From: Micromonospora sp. C95 | GTDB lineage: Bacteria; Actinomycetota; Actinomycetes; Mycobacteriales; Micromonosporaceae | Assembly (NCBI RefSeq): GCF_018070465.1 | Contig: NZ_JAGPXT010000007.1 | Span: forward strand, 1-64,000 | Reading direction: 5' to 3' | DNA: 64,000 bases | In this document: one piece after another, positions 17,298-27,826 of the stretch | Numbering within the stretch: position 1 is the stretch's first letter | Layout: each line of letters opens with the position of its first letter | Translations under genes and position numbers: made by a program | Notes under the pieces: model-generated | Database searches by the model: none | What the model saw: only the letters and a program-made list of their open reading frames with translations | What the model was told of the DNA's origin: nothing

Positions 17298-18218
17298 TCA
17301 CTCCTTGCCGACGCGGCGGAGTCGTCCGTCGTCACGGTCGATGCGCAACTCACGTTCGAGCTCGACGATGAGCGTACGCAGGTCGTCGAGGCGTTGACTG
17401 ATCGCGATCCGGTCCACCTCGTCGGGCACGCCGTCGCCGTCGGAGTCGTAGCCGGGGCCGAGTCCCTCGGTCATCTCCAGCCGTCGCGCCTCCTCCATGG
17501 AGTTGACGAAGACCGCGACCAGGATGTTGAGCAGCAGATTGACGGTGATCACCACGAAGCTGGCGTAGTACAGCACCGTCCAGGGCGAGAACGCCATGCC
17601 CTGCTCGATGAGATCGGGCAGCGTCTCCAGCGACAGCAGCACGAACAACGTCAGCAGGGAGCGGCCGATGTCCCCGTACTGCTCCGGATAGACCTCGCCG
17701 AAGATCAGCCAGCCGGCCATGCCGTAGACGTAGAGCGTCACCACGGCCAGCGCGAAGAAGCCACCGATGCCGGGCAGGCTGCGCCACAGCGCGGAGACGA
17801 TCGTGCGCAGGCCGGGCGAGAACCGCACCAGGCGGACGATCCGCAACACCCTGACCACCCGCAGCAGCGCCGAGTCACCGTGCAGGCCGGGGATGAAGAT
17901 CGCGGCGATCACCAGGAAGTCGAAGACGTTCCAGCCGTGCCGGAAGAAGTCCTGCGGGCGGCGACCGTACGCCAGGATCCGGATGCTGATCTCGGCGACG
18001 AACACCGCCCGGAAGGCCCACTCCAACGCGCGCAACGCGATACCCGCCGGGCCCAGGTCCGGATAGGTCTCCAGGCCGAGCACGACCCCGTTGGCGAGAA
18101 TGACCCCGACCATGGCGATCTCGAAGGAGCGCGACGCGGCGAGCCGGGCACAGCACCCGAACAACCTGGTGGTACGCGCCCGTCCGCCTCGCGGAGCCGG
18201 CACGGGTGCACCACTCAT
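17298..18218 (-). CDS. Voltage-gated-type six-helix cation channel with Ca2+-binding-like loop
   Basis: A single-domain Ion_trans protein of about 306 aa. S1 is about FEIAMVGVILANGVVLGLE. S4 bears regularly spaced arginines (LLRVVRVLRIVRLVRF). The pore loop has SLETLPDLIEQGM where NaChBac-type channels carry TLESWS, and S6 is YYASFVVITVNLLLNILVAV. Just after S6 the cytoplasmic tail has DSDGDGVPDEVD, matching an EF-hand or thrombospondin-3-like calcium loop, then a charged coiled coil. An upstream GTG (18266) would add 16 residues. It lies 105 bp upstream of mrpA on the same strand, so joint control of cation flux is plausible. Ion selectivity cannot be assigned. Confidence 0.84.
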   Translation of the reverse strand: MSGAPVPAPRGGRARTTRLFGCCARLAASRSFEIAMVGVILANGVVLGLETYPDLGPAGIALRALEWAFRAVFVAEISIRILAYGRRPQDFFRHGWNVFDFLVIAAIFIPGLHGDSALLRVVRVLRIVRLVRFSPGLRTIVSALWRSLPGIGGFFALAVVTLYVYGMAGWLIFGEVYPEQYGDIGRSLLTLFVLLSLETLPDLIEQGMAFSPWTVLYYASFVVITVNLLLNILVAVFVNSMEEARRLEMTEGLGPGYDSDGDGVPDEVDRIAISQRLDDLRTLIVELERELRIDRDDGRLRRVGKE

Positions 18219-18334
18219 CGTGCGACCGGCCCCGGCGCGGACACCGGGGCCGGTGTCGCTACCCACCGTGCGTCGGCGGTGTGCTGACGTACGGCAATCA
18301 TGGGCGACAGCCTACGGGGCGACGAAGGTCGCGC

Positions 18335-19366
18335 TCAGCCGCCCAGCCGGCGCACCATGTTCATCACCGTCTCCACCTGGGCGCCACCCTTTATCGGGTA
18401 GTTGGTGGCGCCGAGGTAACCCCACCAGTCCCAGCATCCGTTCGGGTTGCTGGGCACGGCGATGGCCTGCGGGTACAGCACGATCGTGGCGTTGGTGTCG
18501 GCGTACTGGTTGAGGTTTGCCCGGTCCACGAAGGCGGTGCCGACCCGGCTGCGGCCCTGGAGACAACCGTGCAGCGCCACCAGCAGCCGGCAACTCGCAC
18601 CCGAGGCGCAGGACGACGGGACATAGGCGAAACCGTTGGCGTCCATGCTCAGGCCGTTGGCCCAGCCATTCGGCGCGAAGCCGTTCTGGCTGAACCGCAC
18701 GAGCGTGCCGCCGAGCGGCCCGGTGTTGGGCGGCTGCACCGAGCCGAACAGTTTGCGCAGGAAGGTGTGCTGCGGGTCGGTGCCGCAGTCGTTGAGGTAC
18801 GGGGCGGCCGTGGCCGTACAGCCCACCGTCCCGTAGGGGGTGACCCAGCCGTGCCCGGCGGCCGAGCCACTGTCGTACTGGACGCTGGCCCCGAAGTGCT
18901 GCTGGTAGCGGACCAGGTCGTCACTTACCGACCGTTTCACGGTGCCGTCGGAGCCACCGTGGAAGACGTAGACCGGCTCGCCGGACAGCCCGCTGACCGG
19001 GTCGACCCAGCCGTATCCGGCCCAGGTCCGGGTGTACGACTGCAACGCGCTCAGATACGTCGGGTAGGTGTTGTCGCCGCAGCCGTACAGCGCCTGCGCG
19101 ACGTTGTTCTGCGCGCAGTAGTAGGGGCCGGCGGCGAACAGCGCCGCTCCCCTGATCCGCTGCGAGTAGGCCACCTGGAGTTGGCCCGCCAGGTAGGCGC
19201 CCGAGGAGACGCCGGCGACGTACACCCCCGAGATGCGGTAGGTCGACAGGCTCCCGGACACGGGAGTCTTGGTGTACGGGGTGCCGGCGGCGTGGGCGGG
19301 CGCCACGGGCGTGAGCAGCAGGGCCGCGACGGCGGCGGCGAGCAGCCGCGAGACAGGTCTGATCAT
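18335..19366 (-). CDS. Secreted PHB-depolymerase-family esterase
   Basis: A 343-aa exported hydrolase. The signal peptide is about residues 1-27 (MIRPVSRLLAAAVAALLL to AHA). The extracellular PHB depolymerase-type fold has nucleophile motif AGVSSGAYLAG (Ser about 54). Downstream come FHGGSDGTVKRSV (possible catalytic Asp region), a late LLVALHGCLQGR segment and GCWDWWGY. It lacks the linker and substrate-binding domain of classical extracellular PHB depolymerases, so the substrate (poly- or oligo-hydroxybutyrate, or another ester) is unproven. The start is set by AGGGAGC before ATG at 19366; a longer open frame upstream is not conserved. Confidence 0.85.
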   Translation of the reverse strand: MIRPVSRLLAAAVAALLLTPVAPAHAAGTPYTKTPVSGSLSTYRISGVYVAGVSSGAYLAGQLQVAYSQRIRGAALFAAGPYYCAQNNVAQALYGCGDNTYPTYLSALQSYTRTWAGYGWVDPVSGLSGEPVYVFHGGSDGTVKRSVSDDLVRYQQHFGASVQYDSGSAAGHGWVTPYGTVGCTATAAPYLNDCGTDPQHTFLRKLFGSVQPPNTGPLGGTLVRFSQNGFAPNGWANGLSMDANGFAYVPSSCASGASCRLLVALHGCLQGRSRVGTAFVDRANLNQYADTNATIVLYPQAIAVPSNPNGCWDWWGYLGATNYPIKGGAQVETVMNMVRRLGG

Positions 19367-19538
19367 GACGCTCCCTGGGGTTCGGTGAGCGCCGGCGGTG
19401 GTGTCGGCGTACGGCGACGCTAGCGTGACCTGCGTCACCGCCGACATGACCGCGACCCACACCTCGCAGCGCCGCGCAGTGGTGCCGGTCGCTGTCGACG
19501 GCCTCTCCCCCGGTCTCCGCCGGACCTTGCCACCGCGC

Positions 19539-20327
19539 TCAGTCGATGGTGCCGAACTGCAACCAGACCCGGACGCGCTCGGTGACGTCGTCCCGCCCGC
19601 CGAGGGCAGCACGAACCTCGGCGGTGAACGCGGCCCGGCCCGCTGCCGAGGGCAGCCGGTCGGTCGACATGGCGGAGAGGACGCCACCGACCATGTCCTC
19701 GACGGTGAGCTGCGCGTCGTACTGCACAAACGACTCGGCGTACCGGTAGCCGGCCCGGACGAGAGCCTCCTGGTTGAGCCGGCGACCTGTCTCGTCGGTC
19801 TGGCAGGTGGCGGTGACGGGATGCCCGAGCAGCCGCCCCAGGCAGTCGCGCAGCGTTGCCGACCACTCGGCGTCCTGCGCCCACAAGGGAGCACCGTTGG
19901 TGATCACGGCGATGCCGCCGCCGGGACGCAGCAGGTGACGGGCGTCGGCGAACAGCGTGTCGCGGTCCATGAAGTGGACAGCGACGGCGATGGTCAACGC
20001 ACCGATGGTCCGCGCACCGAGAAGCCGGCCCAGCGCGGGCAGATCCCGGTCAGCGCCGAGCACCCACGTGACATTCGCGCGCGTCGCGCGGCGGGCGGCC
20101 TCGCGGGCCTTGGCCAGCATGTCCGGCTCGGGGTCCACGCCGATGACCGCCCCCACCCTGGCGGCGAGCGGGAGGGTCAGCTGGCCGGTGCCGCAGCCGA
20201 GGTCGAGCACGGTGTCGTCGACGTCGAGCCGGCATGCGGCGATCAGGGCGTCGAGCACCTGGGGCGGGTAGCCGCGCCGGTGCCTCGCGTAGTACGCCGC
20301 CACCTCACCGCTGAAGTCCGCCCTCAC
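19539..20327 (-). CDS. SAM-dependent class I methyltransferase
   Basis: A 262-aa methyltransferase with motif I LDLGCGTGQLTLPLA near residue 38 and acidic end of strand 2 GVDPEPDMLA. It begins with the MRADFSGEVAAYYARHRRGY-like opening (ADFSGEVAAYYARHRRG) seen in many ubiE-like small-molecule methyltransferases. The substrate is unknown. GTG at 20327 is chosen because the ADFSGE start is typical; a further upstream ATG would read through a large palindrome (20412-20462). It stands alone between the secreted esterase and the cell-wall cluster. Confidence 0.82.
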   Translation of the reverse strand: MRADFSGEVAAYYARHRRGYPPQVLDALIAACRLDVDDTVLDLGCGTGQLTLPLAARVGAVIGVDPEPDMLAKAREAARRATRANVTWVLGADRDLPALGRLLGARTIGALTIAVAVHFMDRDTLFADARHLLRPGGGIAVITNGAPLWAQDAEWSATLRDCLGRLLGHPVTATCQTDETGRRLNQEALVRAGYRYAESFVQYDAQLTVEDMVGGVLSAMSTDRLPSAAGRAAFTAEVRAALGGRDDVTERVRVWLQFGTID

Positions 20328-20411
20328 CTCGCCAGCCTGCCCACGACACCAGGCGCGACGCCAACCATTCTGCCCACGGCAGAGCCCGCCCCACCCCCGC
20401 ACCCATCCAGA

Positions 20412-20462
20412 CGAGATCTTGGACATTTTCCGTTTCGCGAACGGAAAATGTCCAAGATCTCG
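20412..20462. repeat. 51-bp perfect intergenic palindrome (family copy 2), likely also terminator
   Basis: Two perfectly complementary 23-bp arms (20412-20434 and 20440-20462) flank a 5-nt TCGCG loop. Each arm contains GATCTTGGAC followed by TTTTCCG, related to the palindromes at 10727 and 32409. It lies 35 bp beyond the stop of the VanX-like gene on the reverse strand, so it probably also stops transcription there. Confidence 0.72.
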
Positions 20463-20497
20463 CATTCACCTCCCAGCTACCAGCGACCTCGGCGGCG

Positions 20498-21301
20498 TCA
20501 GCCGGCCGAGGATCGGGTCACCGGCAGGTCGAAGCAGGTGTCCGGCCAGGGTTCGTCGCGGTAGCGGAAGTGCCACCATTCCCGGTCGTAGCCGACGAAG
20601 CCAGCTTCGGTCATCAGCTGCCGCAGCTGCCGCCGGTTCGCCCGCGCGGTTGGACCGACGCGGTCCGAGTCGGTGTGCGACAGCGGGTCGAAGCAGTCGA
20701 AGCCGGTACCCATGTCGACGCTGTTGTCAGCGAGACGTCGAGCGGTGCAGGGCACCGACGGCCGACCGGGTTCGACGCGGGCCGGCTCGGGCGGCGGCAC
20801 GTCGACCAGGGTGAGGTCGACGGTGCTGCCCCGGCTGTGCGCGCTCGGTGCACCGAGGTAGCCGCGATCGACAAGTTCGGCCTTGGGCACCCGAGGGTAG
20901 AACGCGGCCTTCGTGGCGTCCTGGTCCGGCTGGCCGGCCCAGCCCAGGAAGTCGTCGGTGGCCCGCTGCGGGCGGTAGCAGTCGTACACCTTGAGGCTCC
21001 GGCCGGCGGCGAGCGCCGCGTCCTGCACCCGGTGCAGCGCCTCGGCGGCCCGGGCGGTGAGCAGGCACAGCGGCTCCTGGTAGCCGTCGACGCGGCGGCC
21101 GACGAAGTTGTCCGCCGTGGCGTACCGGATGTCGGTGAGAATGCGATCATCGACATCGGACAACACGACGAAGTCCGGCGACACCGAGACCGACGGTGAC
21201 GGTGGTGGTGGCGGCTCCGGTTCGTCACCCCGTCCGCAGCCACCGGTCACCAGCGCCAGCGTCGCCGTCAGACCGAGGGCGAGGGTGCGCGGCGAGGTCA
21301 C
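20498..21301 (-). CDS. VanX-like D-alanyl-D-alanine dipeptidase (M15), lipoprotein
   Basis: A 267-aa zinc peptidase with an N-terminal lipobox (ATLALVTGGC, Cys about 22) and a Pro/Ser linker, so outside the cell and membrane-anchored. Catalytic motifs are complete: YDCYRPQRA (Arg), SAHSRGSTVDLTL (SxHxxGxxxD zinc His and Asp), MGTGFDCFDPLSH, and EWWHF (catalytic Glu and third zinc His). VanX enzymes cleave D-Ala-D-Ala. An extracellular lipoprotein form more likely recycles wall-derived dipeptide than confers glycopeptide resistance. GTG start 1 nt after the stop of the upstream carboxypeptidase gene, so the two are cotranscribed. Confidence 0.87.
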   Translation of the reverse strand: MTSPRTLALGLTATLALVTGGCGRGDEPEPPPPPSPSVSVSPDFVVLSDVDDRILTDIRYATADNFVGRRVDGYQEPLCLLTARAAEALHRVQDAALAAGRSLKVYDCYRPQRATDDFLGWAGQPDQDATKAAFYPRVPKAELVDRGYLGAPSAHSRGSTVDLTLVDVPPPEPARVEPGRPSVPCTARRLADNSVDMGTGFDCFDPLSHTDSDRVGPTARANRRQLRQLMTEAGFVGYDREWWHFRYRDEPWPDTCFDLPVTRSSAG

Positions 21302-21302
21302 C

Positions 21303-22544
21303 TCACCGCCGGCCGGCGCGGGTGGCGGCGGTGCGGTGCCGCCAGCGACGGCGGCCGGCCAGACCGCCCGCGAGCAGCGTCACCCCGACGGCGAGGCCGA
21401 TCAGCGAGGCCGACCGCAGGCGACCGGCCAGGACCGCCGCCTGCGATGTCTCCGCGCCGGACGCGCCACCGGGCAGCGCCTGCGGGGGTACGCCGGCCGG
21501 CGGCGCCGAGGCGGTGGCCGCGCCCGGGCTCACCAGTACCCCCACCGACGCCGCCGAGGGCAGCTCGAATCCCCAGTCGAGCAGGGCCGCGCCCTGTTGC
21601 CAGCCCCGCTTGTCGATCACGTCCGCGCCCAGCAACGTCACCACGAGCCGCCGTCCGCCTCGCTCGGCGATGCCGACGTAGGTGTGTCGGGCCAGATCGG
21701 TGTAGCCGGTCTTGCCGCCCAACGCGCCGGGATAGTGGTAGAGCAGCTGGTTGTCGTTGTCGATGGTGAAACCCTTGGCGCGCTGCCTCGGCTGCGCCGG
21801 GATGGCCGCCTCCCGGGTGGCCACGTAACGCCGGAACCGTGCGTCGGCGAAGCAGGCCCGGGTGATCAGAGCCAGGTCGTACGCGCTGGTGAACTGCCCG
21901 GGACCGTCCAGCCCGGAGGGCGTCGCCGCGTGCGTCTGGTACGCGCCGAGCAGTCTCGCCTGCTCGTTCATCGCCCGTAGCCCGCCGGCCATGCCGTCCG
22001 CGCCGCCACCGAGCCGGGCCAGCGCGTTCGCCACCTCGTTTCCCGAGCGCAGCAGCAACCCCAGCCAGAGCGTCTCCACCCGGTACCGGCCGCCCGCCAC
22101 CAGCCCAACCGCGGAACTCCCCGGTTCGATGTCGAGGTCACCGGCGGTGATGGTGACGACGCCGGCCGGATCGAGTCTCGGCAGCATGGTCGCGGCCAGC
22201 AGCAACTTCTGCACGCTGGCCGGGGTTGCGTACTCATGGGGACCACAGCCACCCAGCACCTCGCCGGTGTCCAGATCGGCCACCAGCCACGAGGTGGCGG
22301 CCACCTTCGGCGGTTGCGGTACGCCCGGTGGCACGACCAGACCGGACGTGGCCAGCCGCGGCCCGCCGACGGCCCGCTGCACCGGGTCCGGGGAGGGCGT
22401 CGCGGCAGGGGTCGGGCCGGGAGCCGGCGGCGCTGGACGTGGACACGGCACCGCCGCCGCGTGGGCCTCCGCGACGGGCACCAGTGGCGTCGCCAGCAGC
22501 GCCCCCGCCATCGCAAGTGCTAAAACCCTCACAATCAGCGACAC
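21303..22544 (-). CDS. D-alanyl-D-alanine carboxypeptidase (S11), copy 1
   Basis: A 413-aa penicillin-binding protein of the S11 family that trims the terminal D-Ala from peptidoglycan stem peptides. It has a signal peptide (about 1-30) and a Pro-rich linker. Active-site motifs are SVQK (in TPASVQKLLLAATML), SGN (LRSGNEVANALARL) and KTG (LGGKTGYTDLARH). A C-terminal hydrophobic helix (LIGLAVGVTLLAGGLAG) followed by a basic tail anchors it to the membrane. It is a close paralogue of the next gene upstream, and directly followed by the dipeptidase gene. Confidence 0.92.
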   Translation of the reverse strand: MSLIVRVLALAMAGALLATPLVPVAEAHAAAVPCPRPAPPAPGPTPAATPSPDPVQRAVGGPRLATSGLVVPPGVPQPPKVAATSWLVADLDTGEVLGGCGPHEYATPASVQKLLLAATMLPRLDPAGVVTITAGDLDIEPGSSAVGLVAGGRYRVETLWLGLLLRSGNEVANALARLGGGADGMAGGLRAMNEQARLLGAYQTHAATPSGLDGPGQFTSAYDLALITRACFADARFRRYVATREAAIPAQPRQRAKGFTIDNDNQLLYHYPGALGGKTGYTDLARHTYVGIAERGGRRLVVTLLGADVIDKRGWQQGAALLDWGFELPSAASVGVLVSPGAATASAPPAGVPPQALPGGASGAETSQAAVLAGRLRSASLIGLAVGVTLLAGGLAGRRRWRHRTAATRAGRR

Positions 22545-22613
22545 TATCGAGTGATTCCCACCAAGTCTCGCGAATCAACCACCGCGGTCCCGGATCTTGG
22601 ACCTGGACAGACC

Positions 22614-23942
22614 TCATGAGGGCGGTTTCGCACCAAGATTTGTTCGGCGAGGGTGGCGGGCGGCGAGGATTGCCAGGGTGATCGCGAGCGCTCCGACGGC
22701 GAGCGCCACGAACGTTCCGGCGCTCGGCCCACCAGCGGCCGAGGTGGTGCCGGCCGGCTGAGCCGAGGTGGTGCCGGCGGGCGGTGCCGCGTCGACCGGC
22801 CGGGTCGGCACCGGTGAGGGTTCGGTGTCCAACTCCCCCGGCTCCACCAGCCGCCCGACACTTACCTGCCGGGGCAGGGCGAAGCCCCAGTCGAGCAGCG
22901 CGGCGCCCTGTTCCCAGCCGCGTTGCGGCCGGGGCTCGGCGCCGAGCAGCGTCACCACCAGTCGGCGACCATCCCGCTCGGCCGCGCCGACGTAGGTGTG
23001 CCGCGCGTAGTCGGTGAAGCCGGTCTTGCCGCCGAGCGCACCGGGATAGCGGTACACCAGCTGGTTCTCGTTCTGGATCTCGAAACCCTTGCCCCGCAAC
23101 GCCTTCTGCGCCGGGATTCGGGTGCGCTCGGTGAGCACGTACCGCCGGAAGGCCGGATCGGCGAAGCAGAACCGGGCGATCAGGGCCAGGTCGTACGCGC
23201 TGGTGAACTGCCCGGGTGCGTCCAGCCCGGACGGGGTGACCGCGTGGGTCTGGTACGCGCCGAGCAGTCTCGCCTGCTCGTTCATCGCCCGCACCCCGCC
23301 GGCCATGCCGTCCGCGCCGCCACCGAGGCGGGCCAGGGCGTTCGCCGCCTCGTTGCCGGATTGCAGCAGCAACCCCAGCCAGAGCGTCTCCACCCGGTAC
23401 CGGCCACCCGGCAACAGTCCGACGGCCGAGCTTCCGGGGGCGATGTCCAGGTCCGCTCTGGTGACCGTGACGACCTGGGCCGGATCGAGTCTCGACAGCA
23501 TGGTCGCGGCCAGCAGCAACTTCTGCACGCTGGCCGGGGTCGCGTACTCGTGGGGACCACAGCCACCCAGCACCTCGCCGGTGTCCAGATCGGCCACCAG
23601 CCACGAGGTCGCCGTCACCTTGGGCGGAACGGGTGCTCCCGCCGGCGCGATCAGCCCGGGAGTGGCCAGCGCGTCGCCGCCGACCACCCGGTGCTCCGGC
23701 ACGGGTGGGGGCGGCGTCGGCCGCGGCGACCGGGTCACCTTCGGCGCCACCGCCTTCGGGCAGGGCAGGCCCGCCGGGGTCGGGGCGGTGGGTCCCGGCG
23801 CGGACGGCGTCACCGCAGGAGCCGGTGAGGCGACCGAGGTGGACGATCCGAAACCGACAGTGATCGCCGCAGCACCGGACGTCGCCGGCATCATCACGGC
23901 GGTGAGGGCGGCGCAACCGGCGGCCATGGCCCGGATTCTCAT
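22614..23942 (-). CDS. D-alanyl-D-alanine carboxypeptidase (S11), copy 2
   Basis: A 442-aa paralogue of the adjacent carboxypeptidase. It has a signal peptide, a long Pro/Ala linker, motifs SVQK (TPASVQKLLLAATML), SGN (LQSGNEAANALARL) and KTG (LGGKTGFTDYARH), and a C-terminal membrane helix (FVALAVGALAITLAILAA) with a basic end. Long stretches around the active site are identical to copy 1, pointing to tandem duplication. ATG at 23942 is taken; a GTG two codons earlier is equally possible. The stop is 69 bp from the start of copy 1. Confidence 0.92.
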   Translation of the reverse strand: MRIRAMAAGCAALTAVMMPATSGAAAITVGFGSSTSVASPAPAVTPSAPGPTAPTPAGLPCPKAVAPKVTRSPRPTPPPPVPEHRVVGGDALATPGLIAPAGAPVPPKVTATSWLVADLDTGEVLGGCGPHEYATPASVQKLLLAATMLSRLDPAQVVTVTRADLDIAPGSSAVGLLPGGRYRVETLWLGLLLQSGNEAANALARLGGGADGMAGGVRAMNEQARLLGAYQTHAVTPSGLDAPGQFTSAYDLALIARFCFADPAFRRYVLTERTRIPAQKALRGKGFEIQNENQLVYRYPGALGGKTGFTDYARHTYVGAAERDGRRLVVTLLGAEPRPQRGWEQGAALLDWGFALPRQVSVGRLVEPGELDTEPSPVPTRPVDAAPPAGTTSAQPAGTTSAAGGPSAGTFVALAVGALAITLAILAARHPRRTNLGAKPPS

Positions 23943-24013
23943 GAACACGCAGACTAGCGCCAGGATCTTGGGCGTCGCCCAGCTCGACGGGCTGACCCCC
24001 GTTCCCCGCGAAG

Positions 24014-24739
24014 TCAGCCGGCCACCTGGTGTAGATAGTCGTGCAGGGCCGCCGAGGCGGCCAACCGTCGCCGGCTACGGCGGTGCAGCTCCTGCTCGCG
24101 GCGGGCCAGTTCGGCGCGGACCCGCTGCGGGCTACCGGTGGTCCGCATCTCGGCGAGCACCGCGGTGATGATCTCGAACGGGTACGCGCCCCGGCGCAGC
24201 AGTGCCACCACCTGCGCGGCGCGCTGCTCGGCCTCGTCGTACACCCGGTAGCCGGTGCCCGCCTCGCGGGTCGGGCGAAGCAGGCCGCGAGCCTCCCACG
24301 AGCGCAGTTGCGAGGTGCGGACTCCGACCAGGTCGGCGACGACGCCGACCCGCACCGCCCGACGTGGCACTGCGGTGTGCCGGCGCGGACTGCTGACCAC
24401 GGTCTCGAACGCGCCGAGCACCATCCGGATCTCGGCCCGTTCGCGGTCCAGCTCGGCGTGCCCGGCGTCCAGCGACGCCAGCGCCGTCGGCAGGTCACCC
24501 CGATGGACCGCCGCCATGATTTCGCGGGTACGCGTCCAGCCGTGCCCGTCGGCCACCGCCCGGGCCACCGTCAGTGCCCGCGCGTGCGCGTCGGTGAAGA
24601 TCCGGTAGCCGCTCGGGGTGCGGTCCACCGGGGGCAGCACACCAAGGTCGACGTAGTTGCGCACCTGCTGCACCGAGACGCCCCCGGCCGCGGCGAGATC
24701 CACCGCACGCAGCCGCCCGCCGCCCCGACGACCCACCAC
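24014..24739 (-). CDS. TioE-like MerR-family regulator with two HTH regions
   Basis: A 241-aa regulator with an unusual double MerR layout. The first wHTH is at residues about 9-70 (AAAGGVSVQQVRNYVDLGVL, PSGYRIFTDAHARAL), and the second at about 128-195 (VADLVGVRTSQLRSWEARGLL, GTGYRVYDEAEQRAAQVVAL). It ends in a basic C-terminal helix. This matches the TioE family known from the thiocoraline cluster of Micromonospora, where tioE is adjacent to the UvrA-like tioU. It diverges from exactly such a gene here, which supports the assignment. It probably controls that gene from the shared 178-bp region. GTG start. Confidence 0.83.
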   Translation of the reverse strand: MVGRRGGGRLRAVDLAAAGGVSVQQVRNYVDLGVLPPVDRTPSGYRIFTDAHARALTVARAVADGHGWTRTREIMAAVHRGDLPTALASLDAGHAELDRERAEIRMVLGAFETVVSSPRRHTAVPRRAVRVGVVADLVGVRTSQLRSWEARGLLRPTREAGTGYRVYDEAEQRAAQVVALLRRGAYPFEIITAVLAEMRTTGSPQRVRAELARREQELHRRSRRRLAASAALHDYLHQVAG

Positions 24740-24917
24740 CGGTTCAGCTTAGCCTCTCGCGTCCGTTTGAGACTTCTCTCCATCTACCGGACAGCCGTCC
24801 CGCAGTGATCGTCGCAAAACCCTCCACGGGGGCATTAATGAGACAATTGAAACCGGCCAGGCCATCGGAAGCCAGTTCCCGGGCCGGAGTCCATCCATGA
24901 TCTCGCGAAGGGTTCAC

Positions 24918-27191
<2,274 letters not shown>

Positions 27192-27198
27192 CCACCGT

Positions 27199-27228
27199 CG
27201 GAGCCGGTGGCGCCGCCGCCCGGCTCCG
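27199..27228 (+). terminator. hairpin after the UvrA-like gene
   Basis: Complementary 9-bp arms CGGAGCCGG (27199-27207) and CCGGCTCCG (27220-27228) with a 12-nt loop, starting 8 nt after the stop codon. No T-tract. Confidence 0.5.
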
Positions 27229-27327
27229 GCACCCGTCGCCTGACCATGGACGGGTGCTCCTGCGTCGTCGGCGCTGCGGAGGCTGCGCATCCCGCCGGAC
27301 CGACCACCACAGCGGCGGTCGGTCCCG

Positions 27328-27750
27328 TCACGCCGCGGACAGCCGGCGCAGCCAGCGCCGCTGCCAGGGCGTCTCCACCGCGCCCGGCCGGTAGGCGGCG
27401 CGTACCCAGCCGACCGCGTCCTCGGCGGGCAACCCGTCGAGGATGGCCAGCGCCGCCAACGCCGTGCCGGTCCGCCCCGTGCCACCCCGACAGGCCACCT
27501 CCACCCGCTGGCCGGCATACCCACGGCGCAGCGCCTCGCGGAGCGCGTCAAGGGCGTCCGCCCGGTCCAGCGGCACCCAGAAGTCCGGCCACCGGACCCG
27601 CCGGTACGCCCAACCGGGCGTCGGTCCGGGGGCGAGCAGCAGACTGAAGTCGGCCGGTGCGGCCGGGTCACCGATCCGGCGGCCCCGCATCCGCACCCCG
27701 CCGGGCAGCCGTACCACTCCAATGTCGTCGGCCCAGTCCGATCCGCTCAT
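27328..27750 (-). CDS. Protein-tyrosine/dual-specificity phosphatase-like protein
   Basis: A 140-aa cytoplasmic protein with the Cys-based phosphatase loop VACRGGTGRTGTALAAL (CX5R: Cys about 88, Arg about 94). The following AILDGLPAEDAVGWVRAAYRPGAVET is the usual helix after the P-loop in this family. Upstream Trp and Asp residues (WPDFWVPLDRADAL) could supply the general acid. Small single-domain phosphatases of this type are common in actinomycetes; the substrate is not predictable. ATG at 27750 is favoured by GGGAG spacing over an ATG two codons earlier. Confidence 0.8.
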   Translation of the reverse strand: MSGSDWADDIGVVRLPGGVRMRGRRIGDPAAPADFSLLLAPGPTPGWAYRRVRWPDFWVPLDRADALDALREALRRGYAGQRVEVACRGGTGRTGTALAALAILDGLPAEDAVGWVRAAYRPGAVETPWQRRWLRRLSAA

Positions 27751-27826
27751 CGGCATCTCCCGGAGGTAGCCGGCACGGCCGGAGCCGTTCCGGGTGGGCA
27801 GGTCATCCTTGCCGGCCGGGCCGCAA

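Noticed and set aside
22594..22639. Possible further copy of the GATC-type palindrome (ATCTTGG ... CCAAGAT)
   Set aside because: The arms are only 7 bp, no TTTTCG core is present, and the right arm is inside the end of a carboxypeptidase gene.
22234..24498. A 754-codon reverse-strand frame across both carboxypeptidase genes
   Set aside because: Same strand but a different frame from the two genes; it repeats segments because the genes are paralogous, and encodes no family motif.
24740..24917. A MerR-type 19-bp-spaced promoter between the TioE- and TioU-like genes
   Set aside because: TTGAGA at 24767 has no acceptable -10 at 17-19 bp, so I do not assign a site despite the likely regulation.
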